A DNA stretch of 64,000 nt from Tanypteryx hageni (GCA_028673005.1 CM054118.1:84383855-84447854); one strand, 5' to 3'. Positions 49,333 through 61,797 are shown, numbered from the stretch's first letter. Translations and numbers: made by a program. The notes: a model not told the origin generated them from the sequence alone.

Positions 49333-50399
49333 AAACTAAATATTATTTAAAGAACCATTTAAGTTGAATGTCTGACCCTATAAGCTAATTTGTTTGAATT
49401 AATGAACAATGTTACCAAAATTTAAGGTGCTAATCTTAGTTACGTGCGTATGCTTATAAATAAATAACGAGGCATAATTAGATTTTATGCATAACAAGCA
49501 ATTTATAGGATCTATTTAACATGTTTATCATACGTATATTATCCGTAAATTTGTGTGCTTTTATTTTTTAATTACCTACATATAATGCATTATAGTCGAT
49601 AGGTGCCAACTCATTAATTAATTCCATTCAGACGTCTTCTCGTCGCAATCTCCATACATTGTATCTCAACCAGTTTCCTCCAATTCCTTACCGTATCTAG
49701 GTATTTTAGAGTCCTGATTCCTTTAAGCCGATGAATACATTCCAGTAATTTACTTTTTATCATCTAGCGAACTGATTGTACCGGCATACATTCTTCCTTT
49801 TCGTGTCCTCCTAAAACAGGAAGTTTCCACTGGTCGCCATTACTATCTTTCTCATGTCTAGTGTTTCGCGATGCATTCTAGATATTTTCCCCCCCATTTG
49901 CTCCCCGCGTACATTGAGACGTCTTTCAATAGTAATGCGCTGCAACTGTATCTGTAAGGATACTCTTTAGGGTGCCTCTGTGCGCTATATAATACTCGTT
50001 GAATCAAATATTACCTTTAGAAATCTGTTGTATTCCGTTCCCAGAATTTCCTTTATTTTTGATCGATTGATGGGCCTCTAGGACGAGCGGTTTTTTCTGA
50101 AACGCGCGATTGTTACTACCTTCAGCATACCTTCGACATACGAGTGTTCATGGTCCACATATGTTTATAGTCACTGTAGTGTAACTAAACAGAGCGAGTG
50201 CAAAAATAAGAAGAGTAGAAATGTAGATCTTGTTTAAGAAATTTAAATACAATAAAGGTTAATTGTATGATTAATTGTACGAGGTCAATTTGAGTCGATC
50301 GATAAAAAGTGGTTTACGACTTTGATAGGAATACGAATGAAATATGAATAGACGTAAAATGGAGGTTGTGCTAATGACTAAAACGTAAGATGCAGCTTC
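49333..50399. other. Unassigned DNA, possible old repeat on the minus strand
   Basis: 49,620-50,130 has balanced composition and longer broken minus-strand frames, as seen in decayed LINEs, but no diagnostic motif. Confidence 0.35.
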
Positions 50400-50760
50400 A
50401 GAGAAGAGAGAAGGGAGTCAGTGAGAATGAGTGGGAGATGGAATAACGGAAGAAGGTAAATCAGAAGAGACTAGAGGCGAAAGAATAGAGATGGAAGTGA
50501 ATAAAGTTTGAAAGGTAAAAGAGAGAAGAGGAAAGTGTTGCCCGAGAAAGAGGAATAGAGAGAACAAATTCAGAGAGAGAACGAGCGAAAAAGAGCGACA
50601 TAGAGGAAAGAAAGCAAAGGGATACGCAGAGAAAAAGTTGTAACGGATGCGATTGGAAGAAATGAATGGCGGAGAGACGGGGTGGGAAATATGGGAGGAG
50701 AATGTGAGTGGTAAAGAGAGGGAGAGGCGAGACGAATAAACGAGGGAGCGATCAACGAGG
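50400..50760. repeat. Purine-rich tract (GA)
   Basis: G/A-biased on the plus strand. Minus-strand frames here are artefacts. Confidence 0.75.
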
Positions 50761-51739
50761 TGTTCGGGGAGAAGGGAAAGAGGCATCAATTTGGAGCGGA
50801 GAAATTTCTGGCATTTTGAGGCCATAAAACCGCCACTAGGTAGAATGGTGGACATTTGGGTGAAATTTGGATAACGTATTCCTCATAGGTTCCGCTCGAT
50901 TTGCTTTATAGGAATTCTAACCTTTAGTTTTAGGTTAGGGACCATATGGCCTCAACTTCGCCGTATTAAGGATAATTAAGGATTAAGGTTTTGAGGAAAA
51001 CATTAAAGCAAAAAGAAAATAGCAATAGCTTTAACAAATTTAAAAGGTGGATTTAAATTATTTATGCCTAATCAAAACTTTCTTAAAGTAAATAAAAGTA
51101 TATCAACTGACTTTCCAAGGTCAAACATTTTTTTTCGCAATACAAAGATGTTATATTGGCTAACATGAGGCCAAGAAAAACGCAAGAGTGGACATATAAA
51201 TTGTTTTTTTCCGACAGTTCCCAAAGAGATTTTTTAAGTTTAAAACATTTACATTTAGCTACTGCAGACCTGAAGAAATCTCATAAAGACAAAAAAATAC
51301 AAAAACGAATGCTTGTCGTAGCGAAAATTTCTAAATTAAATCTCTATCCAAAAATAACCGCAAAACAAATTTTCTTCGAGTTTCTTTGCTTTCTTAAAAT
51401 CGAAATCCATTCTCAATCTTCTCACCGCGCCTCCAAGTGCCTACACCGCCCCCTCCCTAACCCCATCTTGCGCACCCCCTCATTCGCGCGCCCTTCCTGG
51501 GGAAAGTTCCACCTACACACTCCAAACTCTGATGTAACAATTCGCTTCGCAATCCTCTTGCGACGCAATCAGAGGGCGCACACTCTTCGGAGACCTAGTT
51601 CTCACTCTCCTTCTTCCACCTTCCCATCCTCTACCTCTCTCTTTGCCACTCCGTTTCGCTATATTCCGCCTCTTGTGACCCCCTCCTGCTCCGCTCTTTT
51701 GCGAAGACACGGCGTAGGTAAACGGGAGAACACAACGAG
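50761..51739. other. Unassigned DNA
   Basis: A 195-codon plus-strand frame (51,156-51,743) begins in AT-rich and ends in C-rich sequence, with no recognised domain and a strong composition shift. It is treated as chance. Confidence 0.4.
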
Positions 51740-52025
51740 ATGACAGGGCAAGCCTCGTCCCTTCCTATTCCGTCCCTTCCGCTCCCCTCCCTTCCTGCCT
51801 TCTCGTCCCTTCCTCTCCCTTCCAATGCCACCCCTCTTCCCCCTTCTAATGTCACATCTCCCCACCATTCCCATTCCGACCTTCCTCCCCTGCCCATACT
51901 TTTGCGCAATATACCCATCCGCCTTGATTTCGCATCCCTCTCCTCGCACCATACTCCGCCGCTCTTTCACACGAGAAATCCATCCACGCATCACAGCCTC
52001 GCCTTTCTCCAGGGTGGCAAGATGA
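51740..52025. repeat. Pyrimidine-rich tract
   Basis: C/T-biased with CCCTTCC words. Open frames on both strands reflect composition. Confidence 0.7.
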
Positions 52026-53179
52026 ACCACGGTTGATGTGAGAGACGGAAGTGTGAGGCTTTAATGGGAAATATTATAAACGAGAGAAAAAAACGTTTCA
52101 AGTCACGTCGCTTAATTGGGACTATAGAAGTGACAAAAGTCAATAAAAATTACGGCTTTTTTTATATTGCCACAAGTTCTTATTTGCCAATTTTCATCAT
52201 AAAAATGATCCGCAAATACGTCCTCGAAGAATAAATAATATCATAGAAAACTGAGGTCATAAGTGCCACGACTCTTCTTATCAAGGTTATATGGAAACCT
52301 TTCACGCATTATATAAACACATCAGGTGAGAAAATGGAAAGCGATGGTGCTTCTAAATTTCCAACCAGTCGATTTTTATATCAGTTACAGCTTCATAAGG
52401 CAGTATACCACTGAGCAACACCTGAGCTACGCTCGTGTAAAATACCGAGTTTCATTTATTTGACGCTTGGGAGAAAATAACTTGCTAGCTTTCTCACGTC
52501 ACATACATACTACCTATAACGCGGTTCACGCACAATTCAGGATCGCGTATGACCATATTTATGGGGGAAATAAGTGTGACGTTTATTTAATCATGTATAA
52601 TCAAATCCGTGCTTGAGAAACTTACGATGTGCCCAAGTTTACTGCAATAGGTTGCATCTAGCGAGTGAGTTGTCTCTGTAGACTCGTTACAGATTCTTAA
52701 TGCAAGGTAATGGCCCGTTTCTCGTAGGCCTTCGCAAAATGATTCGAAGCCACTCTCAGCAATTGTCCCCTGAGTGACCATGTCGGCGATGGATCGATTA
52801 TTGATAGCTGCACATGAAGAGTGCTGCACTGCAATCCTGCAAGTAACCACAACTGCGACCAGCTGACCGCAGCAGCATCCGATAGATTTGTCATTTCACT
52901 CGAGATCGGAAAAGCTCTATGCATCGAATTACTATTTAATATGTCCATCAATTTCATTCTTCATAATGAAGGCTTAAAATAATTTTAAGGACACGTATTT
53001 CAATGAATGCATAGGAACTTTTATTACGCACATCGTGCAAAGATAAGTGTTCGAATTGCTCTCATTACCTAAGTAATTGCACTTTTGACAAAATTTGTCA
53101 TCATCCTATACATTCACTAATTTCAAAGAATAAATAAAATTACGTGCAAAATGTCCATCGGATGTACGTCACGTGAACA
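52026..53179. other. Unassigned DNA
   Basis: Two overlapping minus-strand frames at 52,587-52,957 match no family known to me. Confidence 0.4.
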
Positions 53180-53738
53180 CAAAAAAGACGAGAGCGAGAG
53201 AAGGAAAAAAGGAGATAAGCGCCTCGCGAATGAGATAGAAAGAAAGGGAGGGAGGAAGAGAGAGGGAGAGAGAGAGGGAGAGAGAGAGAGAGGGAGAGAG
53301 AAAGAGAGAGAAAGAGAGAGAGACAGTGAGGGGGAGAGAGAGAGGGGGGGGAGAAAGAGGGAGGGGGAGAAAGAGGGGGGGAGAGGGAGGGGGGGAGAGG
53401 GAGGGGGGGAGAGGGAGGGGGAGGGGGGAGGGAGGGGGAGGGGAGAGAGAGGGGGAGGGGGGGAGAGAGAGGAGGAGAGAGAGAGATGGGGAGAGGAGGG
53501 GGGTAGGGGGAGATAGAGAGGGGGAGAGAGAGGGGAGAGAGAGAGGGGGGAGAGAAAGGGGGAATGTGGGAGAGAGAGAGGGGTAGAGAGAGAGAGGGGG
53601 TAGAGAGAGAGAGGGGTAGAGAGAGAGGGGGGGTAGAGAGAGAGAGGGGTAGAGAGAGAGAGGGGTAGAGAGAGAGAGAGGGGTAGAGAGAGAGGGGGGG
53701 TAGAGAGAGAGGGGGGGTAGAGAGAGAGAGAGGGGTAG

Positions 53739-53769
<31 letters not shown>

Positions 53770-53790
53770 AGTGAGAGAGGGAGGTGGAGA
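53180..53790. repeat. 600-bp GA/GGGAGA polypurine tract
   Basis: Almost pure purine on the plus strand: GAGAGAGGGAGA, then GGGGGAGAGGGAGG, then units of GGGGTAGAGAGAGAGA at 53,580-53,740. Long serine, leucine and proline frames of up to 328 codons on the minus strand are artefacts of this composition. Confidence 0.9.
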
Positions 53791-55573
53791 TGAGATGGCA
53801 CGGAGAGCAAAGCGAATTTTTGATTGGGTCAAATGGGTTAGGCAGAAAGGGGTGGTGGTGGTGGTGGGGAGTAGATTTTTGGGAAGGAGGTGCAGGGAGA
53901 GGAAGTGAGGATTTTTCAGTGAGTGGGGAGTATTTGTGGGAGGTAATTGGGGTGAGATTGGCCGAGGGTGAGGAGAGAGAGCAGGAGGAGGGAGAGGGAT
54001 GGCCAAAGCGAGCGAGTAAATAGGTCAGAAGAAGAGCTGGAGGGAGGGATGCGGGTTTAGGGGATCGTCTGACTCGGAAAAGAGAGAAGGATAATATGAA
54101 AGGGGGCAAATGGGAACAGGGAGAAGGATGAAAAAGAAACAGGTGAATATCGGGATTGAATGGTGGGGAATGAAAAAAGAAAGAAATGTTTTGGGTGACG
54201 AGTAGTCAGACCCCGAGTGAGAGGCATATAAGGTTGCTCCAAAGTGATTGACTCAATAGAGAAAGGGAGGAAATGGGAGAATAGACGAGTGATGCGATAA
54301 AATAAGAGATAGAGAGGAATCGAGGGAGGTGAGAACGGATAGGCATGGCAGGCGGAAGGTTAGGTGCGGCTTTGGTATGGATGCTATCTGCCCTAGCCCG
54401 CAATAGCTGCTGGGATACCATTTCTCACATAGCGACCAGATAATCCGCCTCAGCAATCGCGCACTCTCCATGCACCGGGGAACTGAACCGACGATAAAGG
54501 GAGGCCCCATGGCGGCGGCGGGAGGTGCATTTGTGTCGCACGATGACGCGTGCGACGAGATCGCCCTCTGCCGGGTCGCCGCCGCGAGAGCCATCTTCCG
54601 GGAGGAATGCCGGAACCGCTAACCGGGTTGATTGCCTTAGTGGGGCGACCGTGGAACCCAGAAAAAACGACCCCTATCCCTCTCTTCGCTTCGGCCGCGG
54701 GATTTGTGTTTCTCTCGAATTTCTCTTATCAGGACGTGATATTTATTTAATATTCGAGGTTGTATGATATATCTTCGCCTTGAAGATTGAGCAATTGTTT
54801 TTCAATAAAAACAAAGATAGTATTTAAAGATAAAATAAATATTTAACGTAAAATAATTTCGTTGAAATGTTGCACTGAGCATAAAATGTTTTGCGTTTTC
54901 GAGAACCTCGGCAGTTTTATTGATAATATTTAGCTGGAAATCGAATTATTTTTGGTTGAGTAAATGATTGTATATTTGGTCATTAGAAAAATAAATTATA
55001 TTAATGGAAATTACTGATGGAAGAGATAAATTGGTGTTTTTGTCAGCTTGCGAATCTAATTAGTTTATATTAATAAATTAATTCAAGCTCAAAAAGCTCT
55101 CAAGAAATGTTATTATTTTTTTTGCCAAAAAATGCGATTTTCTTTTGTTTTGTTCTAGGTACATGCCATTTATTTCAATATGAAGTGAGTAAAACGCAAG
55201 TGAAATTTTTTTTTAAATAGAGGAATAGCTACGGAATGCCGCATGTTGACTACGGGAATTTTAAATATTTATTTATGATAAATATAATTACATATAAAAA
55301 ATATATGTAAATAAGAAGTAAATTATATAATAATATTATAGAAAACATTTTATTGGGTCACAGACCATTATATAAAACAAATTATGAACAAATATTTTTT
55401 TGCTAATGTCAATCCTTTTACGCAGTGATTTATTTTGAAACCAGAGAAAAAATACATACATCTCTATTCATACCTTGTTTGTCTGTATTCGCTTAATGTA
55501 ATAATCAATCAACTACATGGAAGAACTTAGTCTTGCATAATTTACCAAGGATAACGTCTATGCAAAACGTTTT

Positions 55574-55578
<5 letters not shown>
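53791..55578. other. Unassigned DNA with a GC-rich CpG block
   Basis: 54,360-54,720 is GC-rich with many CpG. It includes a 37-codon frame at 54,509-54,622 (MAAAGGAFVSHDD onward). It could be a small exon or chance in a CpG island. The rest is AT-rich. Confidence 0.35.

Positions 55579-55625
<47 letters not shown>
55579..55625. repeat. (TA)n microsatellite
   Basis: TA run of about 47 bp. Confidence 0.9.
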
Positions 55626-55627
<2 letters not shown>

Positions 55628-57920
55628 GTATATATGTTTCTACGACGTCAAGTTTCACACAGTAAAAACGTCGCTGAAATGACAGCAAAGAAACGAAAAC
55701 AATTTCATTTGCATATAGACAGATCGATATACATACATATATGCATACGAACGCTATACTCTGGCAGATGTACGCGATATGTATGAAAGATAAAGCTTAA
55801 CAAGGTGCAGAATACTCGACGACGTCTTCAATGAAGGAAACTCCGGGCGTTGATTCCAGAATTCCAAGGGAAGCAAATGAGAGAGGGATTCATTTTGCGA
55901 AGGCAAAAGAAAAGTATCGAAGGATGTTTGAGGCAGGTGGTGTGGTAGGGGGGATTTGATGCACACCGGTGTGCAGGGAGAGAGGGGAGGGCATGTAGCA
56001 GGGGGAGGGTGAGGAGGGCAGGTGAGGGGGTGATGGAAGGGCATGCTGATGAGGGAGGCGGAAGAGAAGTAGGGATGGGGGGCAGGAAACTGCCGAGGCG
56101 TGGAGGGCGTGGAAAATGTCCTATATGTCGAAAAAGGGACCGTATCTTGCTCCAGCCCGTATCGATGGTAGCGGTGGTTTTTGGGCGGGGCAGATTCGAA
56201 GGAACGGAGAGAGGCGAAAGGGGTAGAGGACCCCGAGGGACCCTTTGCCCTAATTTCACTTTTGCTGCGGAGTTGTGAAAAACACAGAAAGTACAACTTC
56301 CGCCAACTTAGGAGAACCACTCCTCCATCGCCGAAATCCGACCCGTAGGAGATCACCGAGGAGCACACATTGGCCCTTTTTATTATTCAGCCCTCCTTAT
56401 TGTTCCTCCTTGGCCCCGCCGTCTCCCGGCGCCCGCCCCCGGGGCGCTAGGATGCGGATCGAAGGTGACACGGTCAGAGAGATAAGGAGAGACCGGCAGA
56501 CATTTATGCCCTGCTCCTTTCGGATTCAAAGATTTCCTATTAAAGGCATCTGAGAATCTTACAAAATGCAAACCCTTCCTAAAGTAGCTTATACTTTTAA
56601 TTAAAAATATGCAATCGCCCTTCCTTCCAATTCATGTGATATAACGCGTAAAAATTTTGGAATATGAAATCAATGCTGCTCCATTCAATTCGAATTTGTA
56701 ACTTTAAACCTATCATAATAGCGTTAGGGAATAAAGTCCGCATTAAAATCGAGTTTATGTTTGATAAATGGCGGATACTAAGGGAGGGGGGAAGGTAATG
56801 GAGTAAATACGCCAAAAGAGGGAGATAACCAATCTTAATTAAAATATTACATTAATTAATTTATTTTATATTATAGATATTCTGGAAATATTTGTCAAAT
56901 ATCTAAGCGGTGTAAAATATATACTGTATCTTTATTATAATAAGACGGAATTATTTTGCATAAATAGGTGTCAGTAAATATATTTATTTTCTTGTAAGTC
57001 CCATAGCAATTCTCCAAGATCAACCTCTGGGTTTGGCATATTACAAAAAAATAATGGATGATAGGAAAATATCGGTGAAGAATTAAGAAAGATCTCAGAT
57101 GCGTCACGGGATTAACAACTCCGTATAGAGACTATGACAGCGTTGAAAAATTGCCCCCGCTCTTTTGGCAGGTGAATTTTTGGCAAATTTTTCAGTACTT
57201 ATAAGCCATTATTTAGATTTCGAAAACATAGGGCTTGAAAAAACAGAAAAATCATCATGGTGAAAAAATTCTCACGTCGACCAATTAATATCAAAAGAGC
57301 CTCAGTCCACGTCCACTACCGCGGCCCATGCCCGTCAATCGGATCGCTTAGATATTATTTTCAAAGGAATTAATGGAGAATTTTATAAATATCAAATAAC
57401 ATAAAACCGTTCTCTGCTACCATGTTACTTTGTGTGTAACGCACTCTCCTAGCGCCTCTGGTGGTGAAATAGGACATCGGAACTATTCGGATGCTCGGTT
57501 TAAAAAGGGAAACGTATTTTCTCATTCATGACAGTTAAATTTCATAATCGTGGAACAGTAAATAAATTTAGAATGGTTGCTTTGATCAAGATCAATATTT
57601 CAGCTTTCGTCTTACATGGTTATTTATTGGTTATGATGATAAAAGTTATTACATAACATTACATTTAGGTGTTACTAAGTAACATTTTCCACGATGTCAA
57701 AATGAATAAACAAATTGGAGAAATTAATTAATGAAACACGAAAAAAGAATTATCGAATTTGCAAACCAAAAATACATCCAGAGTATATGCTTTCCCGTAT
57801 TCTACAGACATTTCTACGGTAAATTGGCATGGGAACAACAATATTTATAAAGTAACAACGGCAATAAATGAAACTTAATTCTATTGAATAACAGAATATA
57901 TTAAGGTTATAAATTATATC
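55626..57920. other. Unassigned DNA
   Basis: 55,930-56,560 is GC-richer with overlapping unrecognised frames. The rest is AT-rich. Confidence 0.4.
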
Positions 57921-57965
57921 ATCGAATTCCTTACACTTATAACTTATAAGTGTAAGGAATTCGAT
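57921..57965. repeat. Perfect 21-bp palindrome arms, 3-bp loop
   Basis: ATCGAATTCCTTACACTTATA is followed by ACT and the exact inverse. It would extrude readily as a cruciform. Confidence 0.95.
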
Positions 57966-58028
57966 TCTTCTCCAATTCCGATTCAACAAAAAATAAACGG
58001 CGCAATATACATTGCACGAACTTTCTCA

Positions 58029-58076
58029 TATCATTATATATAGACGTTCCTTACAGAGGAGGAGGAGGATATAACA
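58029..58076. repeat. Shared 48-bp motif (copy 1)
   Basis: TATCATTATATATAGACGTT, a TTACA link and a (GGA)n run, repeated almost exactly at 59,325-59,370. It begins with a TCATTATATATA start like that of the Helitron-like copy at 45,561. Confidence 0.85.
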
Positions 58077-58141
58077 TACTAGTAGTTGGTGCTTGCATAC
58101 TTTCATCACACCTTGAAAATACATTCATTTTTCAGACAGAC

Positions 58142-58781
58142 ATTTCATCATTACAAATAGTCTTTTAATTCTAACGATTTCACCTCCGCAGCGATTTTCG
58201 TTTTTTCCATATGTAAAAATAATAGTTTAAAACAATCCCCAAATGATGTAATTTTAAAATTTTTACACTATTTTCATTGTGGGGTACTAATGCTACACAT
58301 TTTAGCAAAATTTTAAAGTTGTAGCACTTCTAGAAGTAAAATCATATTTTTATAATAGTTTAAATTTAAATAATTTTTAACTGCAGCTGCAATTCATATA
58401 TGATCAAATTGAAATGTTTATTTGTGCAAATTCACTACTCTGCAAATAACTGAAAATTTTTATTTCATCATTACAAATATTCTATTAATTCTAAAAATTT
58501 CACCTTCGCAGCGATTTCGTTTTTCCCACGTGTAAAAATAATAGTTTAAAACAATCCCCAAATGTTGCAATTTTAAATATTTTACACTTTCTCCATTATA
58601 GTGTAGTAATGCTACACATTTGAGCAAAATTTTAAAGTTGTAGCACTTCTAGAAGTAAAATAATATTTTTCTAATTATTTAAAATTTAAACATTTTTAAT
58701 GGCCGCCGCAATATATATATGGAGAGATTTTAATGTTTATTTGTGCAAATGCACTGTTCTGTAAATAATTTTAAAATTGCA
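58142..58781. repeat. 320-bp tandem duplication
   Basis: 58,142-58,461 and 58,462-58,781 align throughout. Shared words include ATTTCATCATTACAAATA, AATAGTTTAAAACAATCCCC and GTTGTAGCACTTCTAGAAGT. A shorter decayed third copy may lie at 58,830-58,935. Confidence 0.9.
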
Positions 58782-59172
58782 GCTACCAAGCTCATCTCGT
58801 ATTACCTAAAATATAATTAAACTTTAATGTTCAAATGGGGTTAAAACAACCCCTAAAAATTAACAATTTTATAATTTTTGATTTTTATAGTTGATTATGA
58901 GAAAAGTTATATAATCTTGCAAAATTTCAGCTTCCTAAACTTATTAGATTGGTCTACACACTGGATTGCGTTTTCCCATGCTAACTTATGGGAGATATTA
59001 CGGGGTCTCTGGAGTCGAACCCAAGAAACTGTAAGTAAAAGTGACAATAATTCCCAATAGATATTGCAACCATATAGCAACGCTGAAAATTTCATTTTTC
59101 TAGCTTACCGACAAGTGCCCATAAATAATTTACAAAAATGGCGCAATGCTTTTCTTAGGGGAAAAAACGCAG

Positions 59173-59513
59173 CTTTCGGAATTTCTGGAGTCGAACTCAT
59201 GTCACTTAGATAAGAAGTCTCATTTTATCTGTAAATTTCTCCTTTATACCTACAAAAACATAAACTTTCATCTATATAGCTCTTGTAGTTTGGGCTGGAT
59301 ATTAGTATCCTCCTGTTATATATTATCATTATATATAGACGTTCGTTACAGAGGAGGAGGAGGATATAACAGGAGGATACTAATGTCCAGCCCAAACTAC
59401 AAAAACTAGAGAGCTGAAAATTTTTGTTTTTGTAGATATGATGAAGAACCCTACAGATAAAATGAGACTTCTCACCTAAGTGACATGAGTTCGACTCCCA
59501 AAATTCCGAAAGT
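59173..59513. repeat. Fold-back with arms of about 150 bp
   Basis: 59,173-59,320 is the inverse of 59,365-59,513 with scattered mismatches. The inner 36 bp (59,285-59,320 and 59,365-59,400) differ at one base. The 44-bp loop contains the GAGGAGGAGGA motif shared with 58,029-58,076. Confidence 0.9.
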
Positions 59514-60170
59514 TTATCGGTTTAAATGACCATTTTCCAGGCGGCAACAAAGCTAAATTTCTTAATTGTTGTCCTCTTCAAAGGGAGATAGCCACGTAAA
59601 GATTAATGAAAGGAAAATCCACGCCGTGGCTAGCCGTAGAAAAAGAATAGCCAACGCCAAGATAAAGGGTACAAATTGATTCAAGTCTAAATATAATCTA
59701 TGAATACCATTAAATTGAGTCAAATAATTTTTAAGGAAAATTATAACATTGTTATCTTTTACCATTAACGTTGAAAGATTTATCGCAACATAAATCGATA
59801 CATCTACATCGGTAACCAAGATGTTGTTCATTGTTTACGTTTTGGCTAACAGTATTGACATAATCCACATAATTTTATTACTACTTTAAAGGCTTCGGTG
59901 CATCTATCCATGTTAATATTAGGTAATACGCTAATGCGTAATTATATTAATGATAAAACTTTACAATACAATACATAAAATAGTAAATGTTAATGCAAAC
60001 ATCGCTTGCGTAATTAAGGAATGGAGAACGTTTTGTAAATTGGGGGTACCCAACAGCGAAAATAAGTAAATTTCAGAATATATTTTATTAGTTTTATTGT
60101 AGTATGACACCAAAGTGATATATAAATAAAAATAATAAATAATAAAAGTCGTTTGCTACTTAAAAGAAAA

Positions 60171-60203
60171 CTTTCCCGATCGAAGCCGGGAGTTTCAGCT
60201 AGT
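60171..60203 (+). mobile_element. Helitron-type 3' terminus
   Basis: CCCG (60,175-60,178) pairs with CGGG (60,187-60,190), and eight bases later CTAG (60,199-60,202) is followed by T. That is the standard Helitron end. A possible start is one of the TCATTATATATAGACG motifs upstream, so the body may be all or part of 58,032-60,202. No Rep/helicase coding is seen. Confidence 0.5.
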
Positions 60204-60361
60204 TTATAACAATACATAAAAAGCATTCGTTTGTTAAATAAATCGGATATTTTTTTAGTTATGTTTACAAGATTATCGTATGTTTATTTTGTTGGTGGTA
60301 ACCATCAGTATATCAATTTAGTCCATCAATTCAGATTAAATCAATGCTATATACATATATG

Positions 60362-60930
60362 TACAGGGTGGTTCATCTATCATTTTTTACCGCTTTTAAT
60401 ATTGCTTAGTTATTTGCTCCAGATGGCTGATGCAAGTTCTTATAGTATTGAAGAAGGGCTTGTGGTATCGCTTTGCTCTTTGACAAGCGTATACTTGGAA
60501 TAATTCAATTTTAGATCATCTTTCACTTGTCCTAGCATCGTCATTTCGGAATACCAAGTTCGGATCTTTTTCGTAGTGACTTTTCGTGATAGCTATAAAC
60601 TGATACCGCAAACTCTGTGCATTGCTCCTCTCTCTTAGAAGGCCTTCCAGTTCGTTTTATTGGCCAAAATTGATCCGGCAGAAAACATTTATGTTCCCAC
60701 CTCAGTATGGTCCTTTATGGTAGTCCTTCCCTGCCGAATTTTCACAAATGTCTTTTTGAATATCTTTCAAATTTTTTGTGATTCTGTGATTTTTCATGAG
60801 CACATAAGCACACTACATGCCGTTATTCAGTATTATATGGATTTGTGTCAGCCATCTGGAGCAAAAAACTAATTATTACTAAAAACAGACAAAATGGTTA
60901 GGGGTGAAAAGGTGTCTGAAACACTCTGTA
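60362..60930 (-). mobile_element. Mariner-like deletion derivative
   Basis: Ends TACAGGGTGGTTCA (left) and TACAGAGTGTTTCA (right, inverted) start with the TA target. A second inverted pair, GCTCCAGATGGCTGA (60,416) and TCAGCCATCTGGAGC (about 60,848), lies inside. Minus-strand remnants of the second transposase helix-turn-helix remain: RTGRPSKREE (about 60,657-60,628) and SLRKRSELGIPK (60,579-60,544). Catalytic motifs are absent, so most of the gene has been deleted. Confidence 0.75.
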
Positions 60931-61079
60931 GATTATTAATTCTGATTTTAAAAGAGACCGCTTATTAATTAACGTATTTTGTTTCCATAGGTTTCTAAGA
61001 AGACTGTTATCGTGGAAAACCATTAAAAAGGCAAGTTTTTTCCTCCTTAGCTCGTTTATTGCCTGTGTGGTACAAGGAG

Positions 61080-61150
61080 AAAGGTAAATAGGGAATATCA
61101 ACGATAGCTCTAGGTTGAGGTAGGGAAGCCCAGTAGACACTTACCAATCC
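61080..61150 (-). repeat. Penelope-like 3' tail module (copy 5)
   Basis: On the minus strand TTGGTAAGTGTCTACTGGGC and TTCCCT match the GGTGAGTGTCCGCTGGGCTTCCC of 27,515. It abuts the TA run that hosts the pogo insertion. Confidence 0.5.
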
Positions 61151-61151
61151 G

Positions 61152-61169
61152 TATATATATATATATATA
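61152..61169. repeat. (TA)n microsatellite, left part
   Basis: Left half of a TA run split by the pogo element; the right half is at 63,561-63,604. Confidence 0.85.
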
Positions 61170-61797
61170 TAGTCAAACTCGTTTATAACGAGCACGGTTG
61201 TAACGAGGTCACGGCTATAGTGAGCAAATGCTACCTCCAAGATAAGTTTACGAGTATTTACATACAAATATTTCACGTATATAACGAGCACGCTTCACGG
61301 ATATATCGAGCAAACTTCGACCACTTCTCACTGTCTCAAACGCGGTGGCGTTCAGCCCCTTCAATCCTCATAGTGACCCAAGATATGTAACCTTGTGTTC
61401 TCGGGTCCAGCCTCTACACCCTATCCCTCGGGGAGGTTAAAGACCGCGGCGTTGTTGTTAAAAAATAATCCCTTCGTCCAAACCAAGAATTCCCAATTTG
61501 CAGGTACAGTGGCACCCGCGGAGGTCCTTTGTCCTTTCCTCCCAACCCCCAGCTCTTTTACAGCCAGGAGGTTGTGTTTGGAAGGGGGGTAAGGGGCTAA
61601 GGGCATGTACAATGGCGCCCGCCCCCGTCGCTCAGCCGAATGCACCCAACACCCTTTCCCACGTAAAGATGGGAAATCCCAGATTTAATCCGTCTCCTCA
61701 TTAACTCTTCCTGGAATTGGTATGCTCGCAGTTTGCAAAGAAAGTTCGTAGCGTTGATCACAAAAATCAGTTGAGATTTTGCCCTTGAACGAGCAAC

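Noticed and set aside
51156..51743. 195-residue frame
   Set aside because: Composition shifts abruptly from AT-rich to C-rich within it; no motif or family.
53123..54109. Minus-strand 328-residue open frame
   Set aside because: Serine, leucine and proline repeats directly encoded by a GA tract; three overlapping frames are open for the same reason.
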